Shown one piece after another: positions 1 to 13,049 of a DNA stretch of 64,000 nt. How positions within the stretch are numbered: position 1 is the first letter of the stretch; each line of letters begins with the position of its first letter. The translations under genes and the position numbers were made by a program. This stretch comes from Spisula solida (lineage: Eukaryota; Mollusca; Bivalvia; Venerida; Mactridae). The DNA lies in assembly GCA_947247005.1 (NCBI GenBank), contig OX365953.1:28270784-28334783 (forward strand). Reading direction: 5' to 3'. Under the pieces are notes generated by a model. It saw only the letters and a list, made by a program, of their open reading frames with translations, was not told the origin of the DNA and searched no databases.

Positions 1-699
1 TCAATAAAGTCATACCGGATATAACGAGCTTATTTCGTAGAAACAAGTCTTGCACAATGCCAAAATAAACGATCATGACTGAGTTGAGTATAACAACTTT
101 ACTTCACGCCTAGAAGTGTCTAAGGTGCCAATAATAGTGTTACAAATCTTGAAAGAAGATATTAAGAGAGAGACGTATACTGATGTATACAGTGGATAGA
201 ACTTTAAGAAGACATCGCAAACAAACGAGAATATGTGTGGAGTTGGTACAAGTATCTCAGAAGACCGTTTTCATAGTATGTTGTTATTGAATACAATAGT
301 TAGGGTATGTACGTGGTAAAAGAGAATCGTGTTGTCTTGTTCAGAAATTAGAAGGTTACCATAACGTTTGGTATCGCATTCGACTTGGAAATTTCATGTA
401 AGAAAGGGTTACGAATATCATTTGCAAAGTTTTCACTCAAAGAGGTAACGGTAGGAACTTTCTACCATGCTACATCAATTGACATAAGGGCTTGTATGCA
501 CGTGTATGTAATTTATAATGTTTTCAGTTGTCTTCATAGAAATAGATGTGAGTGTGTGTTTTATTTAAGTTATGTCTGAAATATGGTAGGGTTTTAGCGT
601 TATAACGAAGAGAAGGGCTTCAATTAGGTCATTCCCTCATGACTGTATTAAGACTTAGTAAGATTAGAGAATTGTTCTAGCATTACATGTAATACATGT

Positions 700-1420
700 A
701 CCTCGGATGTCGTCGAAATTATATCATACTTCCACTGTACTTGGTATAAGAGAGGATAAATAAGTTGAGCATAGGTAAACGTTCATTGTAAAAAAGGTGA
801 TGACTATCTGCGTATTTCGTAAAGATTGTTTTATGAGCTTTTCGCTCAAGAGACAATGTTTACAAAATTTACCCTTTTCCACGCTTTTTGTGCAACCTAA
901 AACGAGTGCAACAAAGAGAAGCCTGAGTTCAGAGACTTTTGTTAGTACGTGTTTGGTGTTCATTTGTATAGTTGAATGTTGCTGGACATGTTTACGGGTA
1001 ACTAAAAGCGTTTCAAATTTTGAGGGATTAAAGACATCAGACAATGTTTTGCCCAAGCCTAGATCGTTTTGAATATGTGTCAGGGACATCGACTTCTATA
1101 TAGAGGATAGATGCTTGTATCGTCGCCAAATGTATTGTGTGACTTAATTTTGTTGACAATGTCATTGATAAATATCAGAAATAAATGGGATTCATATAAA
1201 TGATATAATTTTGGTACGCCTGATTTAACTAAGACCCAGTCTGATTCAGCTCTTGGAAGAACAACACGCTGTTATTTGTCAGACGGATCACTTTGAAACC
1301 ACCGGTGAAGAGACCCGACGATGTCAGCTTGTTTCTACTTAGCAAGATTATCCCAGTGACAAACTTTGTCAATTGCTTTAAGTTTCTAATATCGAACAAG
1401 ATAACTTTAACTACAAGTAC
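700..1420 (-). pseudogene. Decayed LINE reverse transcriptase
   Basis: Minus-strand frames spell KAFDKVCHWDNLAK, RVVLPRAESDWVLVKSGVP, LLFLIFINDIVNKI, GDDTSIYPLY (ADD box altered to GDD) and FNPSKFETLLVTRK, the order expected in a CR1/Jockey-like RT palm and thumb. Stops and frame changes throughout. No ends recognised. Confidence 0.75.
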
Positions 1421-1715
1421 ATTATTCAGAGCATAATAAGGTGTGTCATTATTAGTGAAGATCGGTGTTATGTAGTGACTCTTTACTCCTCATTTAGTAT
1501 TTGAACATGTATTTAAATTTTGTAAAATATGTTTGAATTTGGACCCAAGATTCAAAAACGTGCAAGACGGCGGTTATAAATACTCCATACTTTGATCTCA
1601 GTGGTTAAACATTATATTATTATTTTCAATTCGATCTTAATGACCGTCTCTGTAGTAAAATTTATATTTTGTGAAACGTCTTTGTCGGTTTGAACTGATA
1701 ATTTACTTTTTTGGG

Positions 1716-2185
1716 TTATACATTAATACGTTCAATTGCAGAATACACTTTAAAGTTGAAACTTATACATTAATGCGATCAATTGCAGAATACACTTTAA
1801 AGTTGAAACTTATACATTAATACGATCAATTGCAGAATACACTTTAAAGTTGAAACTTATACATTAATGCGATCAATTGCAGAATACACTTTAAAGTTGA
1901 AACTTATACATTAATGCGATCAATTGCAGAATACACTTTAAAGTTGAAACTTATACATTAATGCGATCAATTGCAGAATACACTTTAAAGTTGAAACTTA
2001 TACATTAATGCGATCAATTGCAGAATACACTTTAAAGTTGAAACTTATACATTAATGCGATCAATTGCAGAATACACTTTAAAGTTGAAACTTATACATT
2101 AATGCGATCAATTGCAGAATACACTTTAAAGTTGAAACTTATACATTAATGCGATCAATTGCAGAATACACTTTAAAGTTGAAAC
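1716..2185 (+). repeat. 47-bp satellite, 10 copies
   Basis: Ten head-to-tail 47-bp units beginning TTATACATTAATGCGATCAA; only a few positions vary (ACG for GCG, TTC for ATC in early units). High identity points to recent expansion or ongoing homogenisation. No ORF crosses it. Confidence 0.95.
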
Positions 2186-3330
2186 ACATTGTGTTAAAGC
2201 TTTCATATGTACACCCATTTATCATAATTTGAAACGATTATCTGATAAAAAGACCTGTATTCAATTCCATACGTGTTTATACAGTTGGCATAAAATTACC
2301 AATAATAGATTTACTGTTCAGTGTTTTATAATTGGAAACATTGAAACATTAAAATTTCAGTACCTATTACACGAATTACGAATTAGCCGGAATGAGTCGG
2401 AATGAAGATAAAATTCGAAAAAAGATTCCGAATAATAATTCCAATTGACGAAAATTGTTACAGCTTGGTAAAAATGCCGTTCAGCTACTTCGAATACAAT
2501 TCGAATATACTTCGAATACAATTCGAATTCGCCTGGAATTATAGCGGAGAACGTGCACGCATATGTTTTCACATGACGGTACACACGCTTATTGGACCGT
2601 TTTACACGGGGAGGGTTTAATAACGTCAATATAAATACTAGTTTAATGTATGTTGCGAATGCAGTGATATAGCCGTACATGTATGAATATATAAATTGTT
2701 ATTATAATGTAATTAGAATACACGTCAAGTGGCGTTCGCTATTTCATCCGACTTCGAATGCATATCAAAAGTTTTGAACATGCGCAAAAAATAAGAATTC
2801 ACATTCTAAAATAGCACGCGGGATTTGCCTTCTTTGCGTATATTGAGCTTACCATTTTTATTACCGCGATAAAACATAGTTGATTGATGACGTCACGTTT
2901 GATGGCATATTCTATGACAAATGACGTAACGGTGACGGTAACGTTCCTAGGAAAGAAAGTAGTTTGACGTAAACCTGTCTTTTTGTGCTATTAATTTCAG
3001 AGCATTGGCGATGTAAGAATCGAAATAATAAATAAATTTTCGATTGTTCGATTGTATAAAGAAAATATATAATCTATGTTTCACATCAGTACGTTTGTAC
3101 AATGAGAACCTTATAAATACTTTGTTTAATGACCATCTATCTATATACTATAAATAGTACTACTTACTACTACATGTATAAGATATACACTGAATTTTCA
3201 AGATGCCAAGTGCCGTCACAGACGGGTGAATGTCCGTCCCCATGGGTGTTTGTCACAGAAACAATACTCAAGTTCTATAAAGAGATTTATGCTTCTTTTC
3301 CACGGCAGTATAACTTAATGAGATTCATTT
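2186..3330. other. No gene seen; AT-rich with TTCGAAT clusters
   Basis: 2375-2560 is rich in TTCGAA and AATTCGAAT, partly palindromic. Small overlapping open frames on both strands here look like composition effects. Confidence 0.4.
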
Positions 3331-3845
3331 AAACATGAAGTTTCAAATTGATATATCAAATACTGTATGAGTTATGGCATGGACATGAATGAAGTATGAA
3401 AAAGTACCAAGGGGAATAACTAAAAAATATTCAATCGGTTTTTAGCATAACATATCCTCTAATTGATATATATTCACCATTGCAGTTTCAAATTGATATC
3501 TTTAATACTGTTTGCGTTATGGCCCGGACAGAAATTAATTATGCAAAATGAAAAAGGGAATAACTCCCAAAATATGCAATGGTTCTTGGGTACTGCACAT
3601 TCTCTCAATGAGATATCTTTACCTATGAAGTTTCAAAATGACAACTCTAATTTACTGTTTGAATTAAGACCCGGACAAGAATGAACGGAAACATAACAAA
3701 GTGGATTAACTCCAAAAATATACATTAAAGAGCTCTTGTGCACTGCACTTCCCCTTAATAAGATATATACACATACAAAGTTTCAAATCAATAGGTGTTA
3801 TAGATTTTGAGTTATGGCCTGGACAATAACTCGTTCGGATGCATC
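3330..3845 (+). repeat. About four ~145-bp diverged tandem units
   Basis: Units marked by AGTTTCAAATTGATAT, AATACTGTTTGCGTTATGGC, CGGACA and GGGAATAACTCC. Non-coding; ends at the GGACAATAACTCG near 3830. Confidence 0.7.
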
Positions 3846-5330
3846 CGCGGAACTCCTGCCCATGTTTTATTTACCGACAAAATACGCGAACAGATTGTTA
3901 TTTCTTAATTTAAACATGTTTAGTTGTCAATAGAAAGTTGTTTAACTTTTAGTTATGTTTTAGTTCGTTAAAATACCACTATAACAATCAAGTCTAAGAC
4001 CGTACATTTTAACGACTGACAAGGGCAACAGTAGTTGTAAGGTAAATATTTGATTGTTGAATCGTTGCAAGACATATTTCATTTATATTTCATTTGCTTA
4101 TTTTGTCTCTCGTCACGTTAGAACTACATTATTCTATTACTCGACTGTGCTACCACAGTGCTTCTTGGCCTTAAATGTCATTTTCTTAAGACATGACACA
4201 TGAAACTCGTATATCTGGATACAATACAAACTTGCACGCTATATAGTCATATATTTAAACTGGAACAAAATGTCTAAATTTTCTTCTAGAAACACTGGGA
4301 AAACGTTTTGGTAAATGCACGTACATATTGTTGTAAAGCATTTGCGTAGTTTAGGATTCAGACAACTCGATACTAATTCAGATGTTGACGGATTGTTTTG
4401 CTTGTTTTGCCTTAGACGAGGAAGAAATAATGGATACAGAATACCTTAGACGAGTCACATAACCGCATTGACAGAGCTACAAATTTAAACAGATTATGGG
4501 TCTGACCATGTTGTCTTCTTTGGAAATGATAATTGAAACTTATTTGACCTAAACAATATAGATCATATTTGACCTAAACAATATAGATCAGAGGAGTATG
4601 GCAGATAAATGCCATCGTAATTATTGAATGCACTATGATGGTAGTTATATAATTGTTCATAATTTTGATTGGTTTAAGCAAAGTGGTCGAAATTGTCAAT
4701 ATTTGGGCTGAATGAAAACAAGTTGTATCAATTCACCATGCCGGGTCGTGGTAAAGGACAAAAAACGGCGAGCGGGAGAGGAAATGGGGCCTATAACGAG
4801 GGTCAATTCAAAGAAAACGAAACTGGCGTTAGACGACGGGGCCGAGCCTAGCACAGGTAATACTAGTATTCACTTAAACGAAACTAGAATTATCACTGTC
4901 GTGCACAGGGCCCCGTGGTAGCATGTCGTAAGAGGGGGGGAGGGGAGGAGTGTAGAAGTATAGTGGGGTTGCATAATTATCAGCGCTATAAGTTTATGTA
5001 CTCAGACCCAATAACAATTTCATATCTCTAACTTTCATGTGTTGATGCCTGAAATAAAGTAATTCACTCCCTTCTAAAATTCAATTAAAGTTGTTTGACA
5101 AGCACAGGTTTAATTTGCTACATAGAAACCATGATGAACTTTGACTTTTATAAAGTTTGGAAATATCTTTGACAGACTAAACTTGCACACTGAATTCATG
5201 AAATCATGACATTGGTTTCATTGACATTGCCCTGTTCCTGATCGGCCAATATTGTCTGCAAGATGGAAATACACACAACAGAACTACATTAATCTGTTTG
5301 TTTTGGTGCAAGTGTTAAGGGGATTCAGTC
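3846..5330. other. No supported gene; one short unrecognised open frame
   Basis: A direct duplication CATATTTGACCTAAACAATA lies at 4539-4590. A 38-codon frame at 4738 starting MPGRGKGQKTASGRGNGAYN resembles a basic histone-like start only superficially and stops after GRA; a longer overlapping frame from 4712 competes with it. I make no gene call. Confidence 0.3.
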
Positions 5331-6000
5331 AAAAATTATTAAAGTTTTAAAGAGTTGTCGCCCTTTGCTTAAAATGTGTATATTGTTTTTGCTCCACATA
5401 CATGTACTTATTGTCGTAGTCAATAGAAGTAAGTATAGCAAGTTTCATTTGAATATCTTGAAACATTTTTTAACTTTGACCAATGTTATAGTTTTTGAAG
5501 CTGAAAAGGGGCATAAGTCAAAATTTATCAAAGCAAGAGTTGTTGCCCTTTGCTAAAGATAAGCGTATTATCACTGGCAATAATTATAGCAAGTTTCATT
5601 TGAATATCTACTATCGTTGTGAAGTTACGAAGAAAAAAGATGAAAAATGAGTAAATTTGAATTTAACAAAGGACCATAATTCTTCCAATATTGTAGCTAG
5701 AGTAATGTAACTTGTCATAAAATAGTGTTTTGTTGTTGTGAGCTTATGTTTAAAATCTCAAGTTGATATCTTCAATGGTTTTCAAGTCATCAAGAAAATA
5801 AGCTGAAAATTGATGAAAACTTGAATTTTACTAAGGGCCATAACTTTTCCAATATTGTAGCGAGAGTTATATAACTTGCTATAAAATAGCGTACTGTTGT
5901 TATGAGCTTATGTTTGAAGTTTGAAGTAAATACCTATAATGGTTTTCAAGTTATTAAGAAAAAACTTGAAAAATGTGGACGGACGGACAGACGGACGTTC
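5330..6000 (+). repeat. Dispersed repeat, ~200-bp units, GGACGGACGGAC end
   Basis: Units marked by AGCAAGTTTCATTTGAATAT, GGCCATAA and ATGAAAACTTGAATTT; terminates in GTGGACGGACGGACAGACGG. Non-coding. Confidence 0.65.
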
Positions 6001-6219
6001 CAACATTTGGGGTTTACGGGGCTTTTCCTTTGATCTTTATGTGTTTTTTTTTTCACATAAACCGACTTTATGCAAAATGATAATAACACAACAAATACAC
6101 AACGAACAGGACACGAAATACCCAAACAGACCATTTAGATTACAAGTATAAGACACATAGACATACATAAAATTTAACAAAATAAAAAAGAACACACGTA
6201 CACTATACCGAGCGTTCAA

Positions 6220-6430
6220 ATTCAGTAGAATGAGCTAACTTGATCGCTTGTGTCTTTCATTTTGTTAGCACAGGGTACGGGATTCCATTTTAGAGGGAAA
6301 AGGCGTTGCGTACCTTCAGTATTATATATACGTATAGCGTCATTTGTTATGGACCGACTTGTATAATATTTTATTGGTAGAACTTCAAATTTCTGTGGTC
6401 AAATCAAAGAAAACCTCGTGTAGAAACTAA
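6220..6430 (+). repeat. Decayed CTACGGGATTCC MITE relative
   Basis: TACGGGATTCCATTTTAGAG and TTGTATAATATTTTATTGGT match the complete copy at 21471-21650; the right inverted end is absent. Upstream flank matches 32335. Confidence 0.7.
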
Positions 6431-6669
6431 AGGTAATTATATGGGTTATCTGGTGCAAAATAACAAGGTCGATGGTTTGGACAATATATGATATATGACA
6501 TCCCTGTACATGCAATCGAGTCTGTCTTTACTTGATTCTTTGGAGTAGTATATGATTTCTTAGTTCAGCATTATTTCCTTCATGATCTATTACGACAGAT
6601 GAGCGACATATGGCGCTTATTTATAGTGGTTTTGTTAAATACCATCAATAAATTTATTGTGCGGTTGTA

Positions 6670-7095
6670 GAGATTTTTGTTTAGTTGGGACATTCAGCTT
6701 TTTGAAGCTAGATCGTTCAGCTGTTGCGCTCGGCTTGTTCATGAGGTTGGGCAATTCAGCTTAGGAATTAAACTTGTTGAAACTACCTGTCTTTTGGCTG
6801 GGGCTTTCAGTTGTTATTTCTTGCTTAAACTTGGTCATTCAGCCAAAACCATGACATTGTTGAGCTGGGCCATTGAGTTTAGGCATAAAACTTGTTGAAT
6901 CTAGGTAATCCGGCTGGGGCTTTCATCCGTTTTACTGTTAAAACTATTCAGCTTGGGCATTCAGCTTTTTGACAGCTGGGACTTGGGTGGATCATTTTCT
7001 GGTTCGGTTGTGTGTTAGGCTCTGGGCTTTGTATGATCTAACGTTTTCTGAGCGCGGCTGGTTAAGTTGAGTGCTGCCTTTCTTGTTCGACTTAA
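6670..7095 (-). repeat. GTCAGACAGGG repeat, inverted copy
   Basis: Many CATTCAGCTT-type sub-units and the complement of CTCAACTTAACCAGCCG near 7050. Same family as 10316, 49392, 52140 and 53070. Confidence 0.7.
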
Positions 7096-7099
7096 TATT

Positions 7100-8780
7100 A
7101 TCTTTCTCACTGATGTGTAAACGTTAAGTCTTAGCAACTCAGAATGCAGGCATTTCCTGACTTTGGAATTATATACATGTATTTCCCAAATAATATAAAG
7201 TTTACATACAATTAAATATACAATGTCAAAAATTAACGGAACATGATAAGAATAAAAGACTAGTCTTATTAAATTCTTCATTGGCTAGTGGGGTCAAATT
7301 AAGCCACTTTTCAGAAATTGTATGTATCTATTTTTGCTCGATTATATTAAGCTGGCAGGAAACATAGACTTCCATGGAGTGTCTATGTCTAGGTTGAAAA
7401 TAAAAGTTTATTATTTTTATTTCAGAAACGATTACATTATTCTCATGTATAATAAACCTCAAGATGCATTCATTTAATCTCCTTAAGACGGCAGGTGTGT
7501 TTGCTTGGTAAGAAAGTTCTATTATGCAAGACATGGAGAAACACAATAATTCATTTAGATGTAACATGCAATACAAATACGAATCCAAGAAAAAAATTAA
7601 AGATTCAGCTGTGGTAATGCTATAAGCAGGTCTGGATGTATGACATATTTATTTTATTTTATACTATTACGAAGATTCGCTCTTGGCGAGAGTACGCACA
7701 CATAAATTGTAGATCAGCGTTTTATTGCATTTCTGAGAATAATGTAGTCTGGCGTACAGGAAATACCGTCCATGCACATCTCACATTTAGTGAACAATGG
7801 ATTGCATGTCGCTAAATCCTGTTTAGAGATAAACATTTGTTTTGCAATTTATCGTTATCTTCTCAACGTAAATACTGCTAAATGTTCTGGAGCATTAAAC
7901 ACTGGAATTAGACGTTCCCCTAGGAATTCTAGATTTAAAAGGAGTTACATTTTGAAAAAAGAACAAACTTTCTTTGCCAGTCGCAATTATTTTGTCAATG
8001 TTTCCTTCATGGCTATGCTATCCAAATCATAGGGGTCTGTGTCGACTCACTGGTCTCTCATTCACTAGATATAGTTATCAGGGAAAGAACTTATACCGAA
8101 ATCGCGACACCGCCAATTTTACAAACAGTCCTGTAGTTTTTACAAAATATAAATTAATCATATACTGTTTTCTCCTTCGAAATACAACCAGTATTATGAC
8201 AAAATATATCGCACTCTAGCCCGGCGTAGCAAATGCGTACATGTTGAACATATACTGAAAAATATATCTCGAACGAGCAGGCGCTTACCATACTAAGGGG
8301 TGACGGCAAAAACAAGGACATGGCTGGATGAGTGAATAACAACTAAAACTCTAACCATAAACTTACATCTGAAATGTAACATGAACGCTAGTAAGGTCAT
8401 TCTGTTATTTTCAAAAATGTTGACCAGACTTCCATGTATGTAAAGCCGAACACCCCATGATACAAGCCATTTTACAGGATGAACTTAAAAACAAGAGATC
8501 ACCGCAAACAGATGTACTATAATCCAGTTAGGATCTGGTGACAGTGACGTAGCCGTTTATGTGTACACATAAGAATACAACCATTGTCTGAATAAGTAGT
8601 GCAAATATAGTTTGTTAGTTTAGCATTGAAATTATGGCTGTCTGTTTAAGCCTTAATAATTGGTTTTACACCGTAATATTTAGTGGACCCGACCGCTGCG
8701 TCACTGTATTCTTACCCTGACTGGACTATATCTTGAATGTTGTTGGTGCGTTTTGATATACATATACTCTAGCGCAGGTA
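7100..8780. other. No gene seen
   Basis: Only short, unrelated open frames on both strands and AT-rich sequence up to the LINE. Confidence 0.4.
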
Positions 8781-9839
8781 ATATACGTATTGGATGCACA
8801 ACCGGGATCAAGTTGCTTGTGACGATTGCAGTATTTGGTACCATGAATCTTGTTTACCCTTATGTATTAATGACCTCAAGGAACTTGAAAGACCCAGTGT
8901 TAACTGGAAATGTTGTAAATGTGACTGTGTAAATTGCGATAGCTTCACATTTAAAAGTTATGAACTTCAATTATCGAATACGTTTGATCCACTTATCTCA
9001 TTGGATATAACAGTTTGACTCTGTTAGGTCTGATGTATTCTCTCCACTGAATACCAGCATTCCAACGGACTTCTTTTATAGTCGTAATAGTTGTTCCAGC
9101 ACACATACTGGAAAGACAGCTAGTAAATCTTCTGTAAATGAACATTCATTTAACTAGTCTTCAAAACAAAATCTAAGGATCTTGAATGTCAACTGTAGAA
9201 GCATCCGCGATAAAACGTCGTAATTCAAAGTAGCAACTGATTATATAAAACCAAACATTATCTGTGGAATAGAGTCACGGCTACGTGGAGTCAAACCGGG
9301 TTAAGCGCCATCTCCAAATGCTATCAAATCTGCTGAGTTTTTCAGAAGGATATACTATTTATAGGAAAGATCGTAGCACCCGAGGGGACGGAGTATTCAT
9401 CGCCATTTTGACTAGTATAAAATCTATCGAGTGCATTGTATTTATCACGGACTGTGAACTTGAACTAGCAAAAATATCACTGAAATGGAATAAAACCCTC
9501 TTCATAGGGACCTTCTATATGCCAAAGAGAAATACAAAGGACCGTGATAACTTTAACAGATCGCTTGAATGATTAAACAATGGCTATTCTAAGCAACTCA
9601 TACTATGTGATGACTTTAATTGCCCGGATAGTGACAGGGAAACCCTATGTGTAAGCTCCAATGATCCACAAGATAATTCTATTCAACAACGCCTTATATA
9701 CATTACATTAGAGCACAGAGACCCAACACGGCAGGGAATCTACTTGACCTTACATTCACAACAAATCCGTCAATTATCAAATCTACATCAAATGTACAAG
9801 GCATCTCAGACCATGACATGGTTGTTGCAATAGAGAACA

Positions 9840-10749
9840 GACAAGGTCAATTTCACATTTATTTTGGTAATTATAGGGCTATAACCTAAGATGGTCTATA
9901 TCGATTTGGCTTTTAATTGAACTTGGCCTAGGTAGTATACTCATAAACACTGTCACCACTTTTAAAGACGATCGAATGAAAACTGTTTAAACTAAAGTAC
10001 AGACAAGGCCATTTTCACCCTTTTTTGGTAATTAAAGGACCATAACCCAATAAGGCCTAGGCCGATTTGGCCAATAATCGAAAAAAATGAAAAAATAAAA
10101 AATGTATATAATTGAACTTTGCCTAGATATTATGCCCGTAAGCATTGTCACTAAGTTTGAAGACGATCAAATGAAAACTGTTTGCGTAAGAGCACAGACA
10201 AGGTCAGTGTTATACTAATTTGGACATTAAAGGCCCATAACCAAATAAGGTCTATGCCGATTTGGCCAATAATCAATATTGGAATAGATAGTATGCCCAT
10301 AAGCATTGTCATAAAGAGAGTATATTAAGTCAGACAGGGAAGGCAGCACTCAACTTAACCAGCCGAGCACACAAAAAGCACACAAAGCACAATGCCCAAC
10401 TAAACAAGCGCAGATCCGCCCAAGTCCAAGCTGTCGAAAAGTATAATAAGTTATAACTAGCTGAATGACCCAGTAGAAAAGATACAGCAACCAAAAGGCG
10501 GAATGCCTACGCTGAATGACCTAGTAACAACAGTAAAACGGCTGAACTACATAGTTATAGCAGCCTTTAGTCTAAAAAGTTAAATAACAGTATTAAAACG
10601 TTGAAAGGCCCGTATATACAAAGACGAAGACGATCAGATGAAAACTGTTTGCGTTAGAGTACAGACAAACTTCTGAACGCCACCACCCGAAGCCAAGGGT
10701 GATCCCATAATACGTCCCGTTTTTTTCAAACGGGCGTATAAAATACGAA
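9840..10749 (-). repeat. Inverted ACGCCCGTTT repeat inserted in the LINE, itself carrying a second repeat
   Basis: Minus-strand copy of the element at 48678-49298: the ACGGGCGTATAA-type start is at 10725-10749 on this strand, and ~150-bp units with GAAAACTGTTT and GGCCCATAACC follow. From 10316 to about 10600 it is interrupted by the GTCAGACAGGG repeat. Confidence 0.75.
10316..10600 (+). repeat. GTCAGACAGGGAAGGCAGCA repeat, innermost nested copy
   Basis: Shares TTAAGTCAGACAGGGAAGGC and the GCTGAATGACC-type interior with copies at 53070-53300 and 49392-49495 (+) and at 6670-7090 and 52140-52445 (-). Non-coding. Confidence 0.75.
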
Positions 10750-11306
10750 AATATGGACGTGGCGCCTCTGAACAAAATGGAACTTTACTGTCGGATGCAG
10801 CAAGCAAAGCCGAAATTTTAGTTGATCAATTCCAATCCGAGTTCACAAAAGATACAAATCAACAGAACCCTCAACCTCCAGGGGAAGTATATCCTGAAGC
10901 ACCACACACACACATTAGTATACCAGAAGTTTTCAAACAACTGAAAAACATTAACACTTCTAAAGCTATTGGACCTGATGCTATCCCTAGCATAGTTATT
11001 ATACTATATGTATTTCAGTATTTATAGGACCATGGCGAGCTTCCAAGCGATTGGAGGGATGCAAACGTTGCACCGGTGTTAAAGAAAGGAGATATACACT
11101 TGGCCGCGAATTACAGACCAGTAAGTCTTACGTCAGTAACATCCAAATTATTGGAACATATTATGTGTAGTCCTCTACTGAAACATTTTGATAAACATAA
11201 TAGTTTATCTTCATTAAATCATGGCTTTCGTTCAGGATACTCCACGGAGACCCAGCTCATATTCACAATGCATGACCTTCTATCTACATTTGACAAGATA
11301 GAACAG

Positions 11307-11452
11307 GGGTGGTATTCAGTATTGATCTTATTTAATTTGAGAATAAGGATAGCCAACCATAGTGCCTGTTACTGACCAAGAGTTAAATATTGTGTGATCT
11401 GATTGGTTGTCCTTATCCTTAAGTCGAGTAAGATCAATATTGAATACCACCC
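11307..11452. mobile_element. 146-bp hairpin MITE inside LINE RT, CAG target duplication
   Basis: Inverted ends GGGTGGTATTCAGTATTGAT and GGGTGGTATTCAATATTGAT; the second pair of arms (AAGGATAGCCAACCA against AAGGACAACCAATCA) extends the stem. Flanked by CAG at 11304-11306 and 11453-11455. Taking the element and one CAG away rejoins the RT frame across LSTFDKIEQ/ADVAILDF. A 3-bp duplication suggests PIF/Harbinger-like mobilisation (inference). Confidence 0.88.
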
Positions 11453-12399
11453 CAGGCTGACGTCGCCATTCTAGACTTTTCGAAGGCCTTCGATACAGTG
11501 CCTCGTGGTGTACTCTCATCTAAAATGTCCAACTACGGGGTCAGTGGAAATCTACTGCGGTGGCTATCATCTTTCTTAAAGAACGGATCCATGAATGTTG
11601 TGTTTGGCGGTGAACATTCAAGGAGCGTAAACGTTGACTCCGGAGTACCGCAGGGCACGGTGTTGGACCCACTTATGTTTCTAAGTCATATAAACGATTC
11701 GCCTCTTAGTGTAAAATCATTGGTTATTCTTTTTGCTGATGATTGCTTACTATATCGCACTATACGCAGTCTACAAGACCATATAGAAATGACTTACATC
11801 CTCTAGAAACCTGGTCTGAAACCTGGGGCATGAAATTTAATGCTAAAATGCTATATTTTGAGCATCAGGAATAAATCGTCGGACTTTTATGAGCTCAACA
11901 AAACATCCTGAACAGTACGGACTCGATCCCATACCTCGGACTTCTTATTTCAGAGAACCTTGCATGGTCGAATCATATTACACATATCTGCAAGGGAGCT
12001 AACGCATCATTAGGATCCCTTTAGAAGAAATTTGAAACATTTTCCACAGTATGTCATTAAACCGCATATATTGCCCTAGTTAGATCCAAATTGGAATATG
12101 CATCCATAATATGGGATCCTTTTTTGAACAAAGACATCGACAAAATAGAACGGATCCAGAGACAAGGTGCCAGATTTATATTAAACGACTACAAGAGCAG
12201 AGAAGAAGGCTGCGTATCTAACTGAAGATGACAAACCTCCAAGAACGACGTACACATAATCGACTGGTGATGCTCTACAAAATAGCAGGAGTTTTGGTGC
12301 CAGCAGTGGATCCTAATACCTGTAACCACGGAACTTTGGTGATTTCGTAGTGTCAAATATACTAGACAGTTGATAGGTTTGGGAAGGTATTAAATATAG

Positions 12400-12446
12400 C
12401 TAAATAAGCGAGTTTTCGCTATAATAGCGAAAAATCGCTATTATTT
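12400..12446. repeat. Short palindrome with AATAGCGA motif
   Basis: AATAAGCGAGTTTTCGCTAT and AATAGCGAAAAATCGCTATT form overlapping hairpins just after the LINE end. Confidence 0.6.
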
Positions 12447-13049
12447 TATGAATAAAAAGTGTAAATATCAAGCTGCGCCATTGAACGGTTCATTCGCGCA
12501 TGCCAAATACTATCCGAAATCACGTACACTTACTTCCTTTACAGTTTTCATCTTACAGTTTGTATTTGTACCCAGGCGTTTGTTGCTGAGGCTGGCATTT
12601 TATGGTTTCATTAAAATGGTGTGAAATATGCAATAAATAAGGCTTTTATTACGTTTAAAACACTGAAATTACCACAAAAATGTTGTCGTTTTCTCTTGCA
12701 AAATGAAATACATTCCAGGCCGTATCCAGAGACATAAAAACAATGACTTAAGCTATTATAAAATGAGTTATAAAAATAAATACCACAGCTTGTTATTTTT
12801 AGTTGACGCATTACTTATGGTGTTATAAATTAACAATATGCGGTTGCTAATACGTATAATTGCAGCTGAAAACTGAATATCTCCAAATAAATGCTATAGA
12901 TCTACACGTATCTCAGCTCCTCGTATGAGGGCCTACACTTGGAAATTCGTGTTTTAAAAGTAACAGGCGTGTTTATAATTAATCCTTTGGGGTAATATAC
13001 TAATTTAGTACCGTCTGTATACAGGAAATCTGTTTGTATTGTTTACGTC

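Larger units (their letters stand above)
8785..12335 (+). pseudogene. CR1/Jockey-like LINE, broken by nested insertions
   Basis: PHD-like zinc finger (VACDDCSIWYHESC, about 8800-8930), then AP endonuclease pieces (LNVNCRSIRD at 9182, GTFYMPKRN at 9510, DFNCPDSD at 9612), then RT (NYRPVSLTSVTSKLLEH at 11110, AILDFSKAFD at 11465, GVPQGTVLDP at 11640, FADD at 11730) and thumb (YLGLLISENLAWSNHI, LEYASIIWDP). Multiple stops and frame changes. It carries an inverted ACGCCC-type repeat (9840-10749) between endonuclease and RT, and a 146-bp MITE inside the RT. Dead copy. Confidence 0.92.

Noticed and set aside
724..1089. 121-codon minus-strand frame as an intact gene
   Set aside because: It is one frame of a decayed LINE RT (FNPSKFETLLVTRK); neighbouring motifs are in other frames.
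1716..2185. CRISPR array
   Set aside because: Units are contiguous 47-bp repeats without unique spacers, in a eukaryotic context.
4712..4921. Basic open frames resembling a histone N-terminus (MPGRGKG)
   Set aside because: Similarity stops after seven residues, no histone fold follows, and two frames compete.
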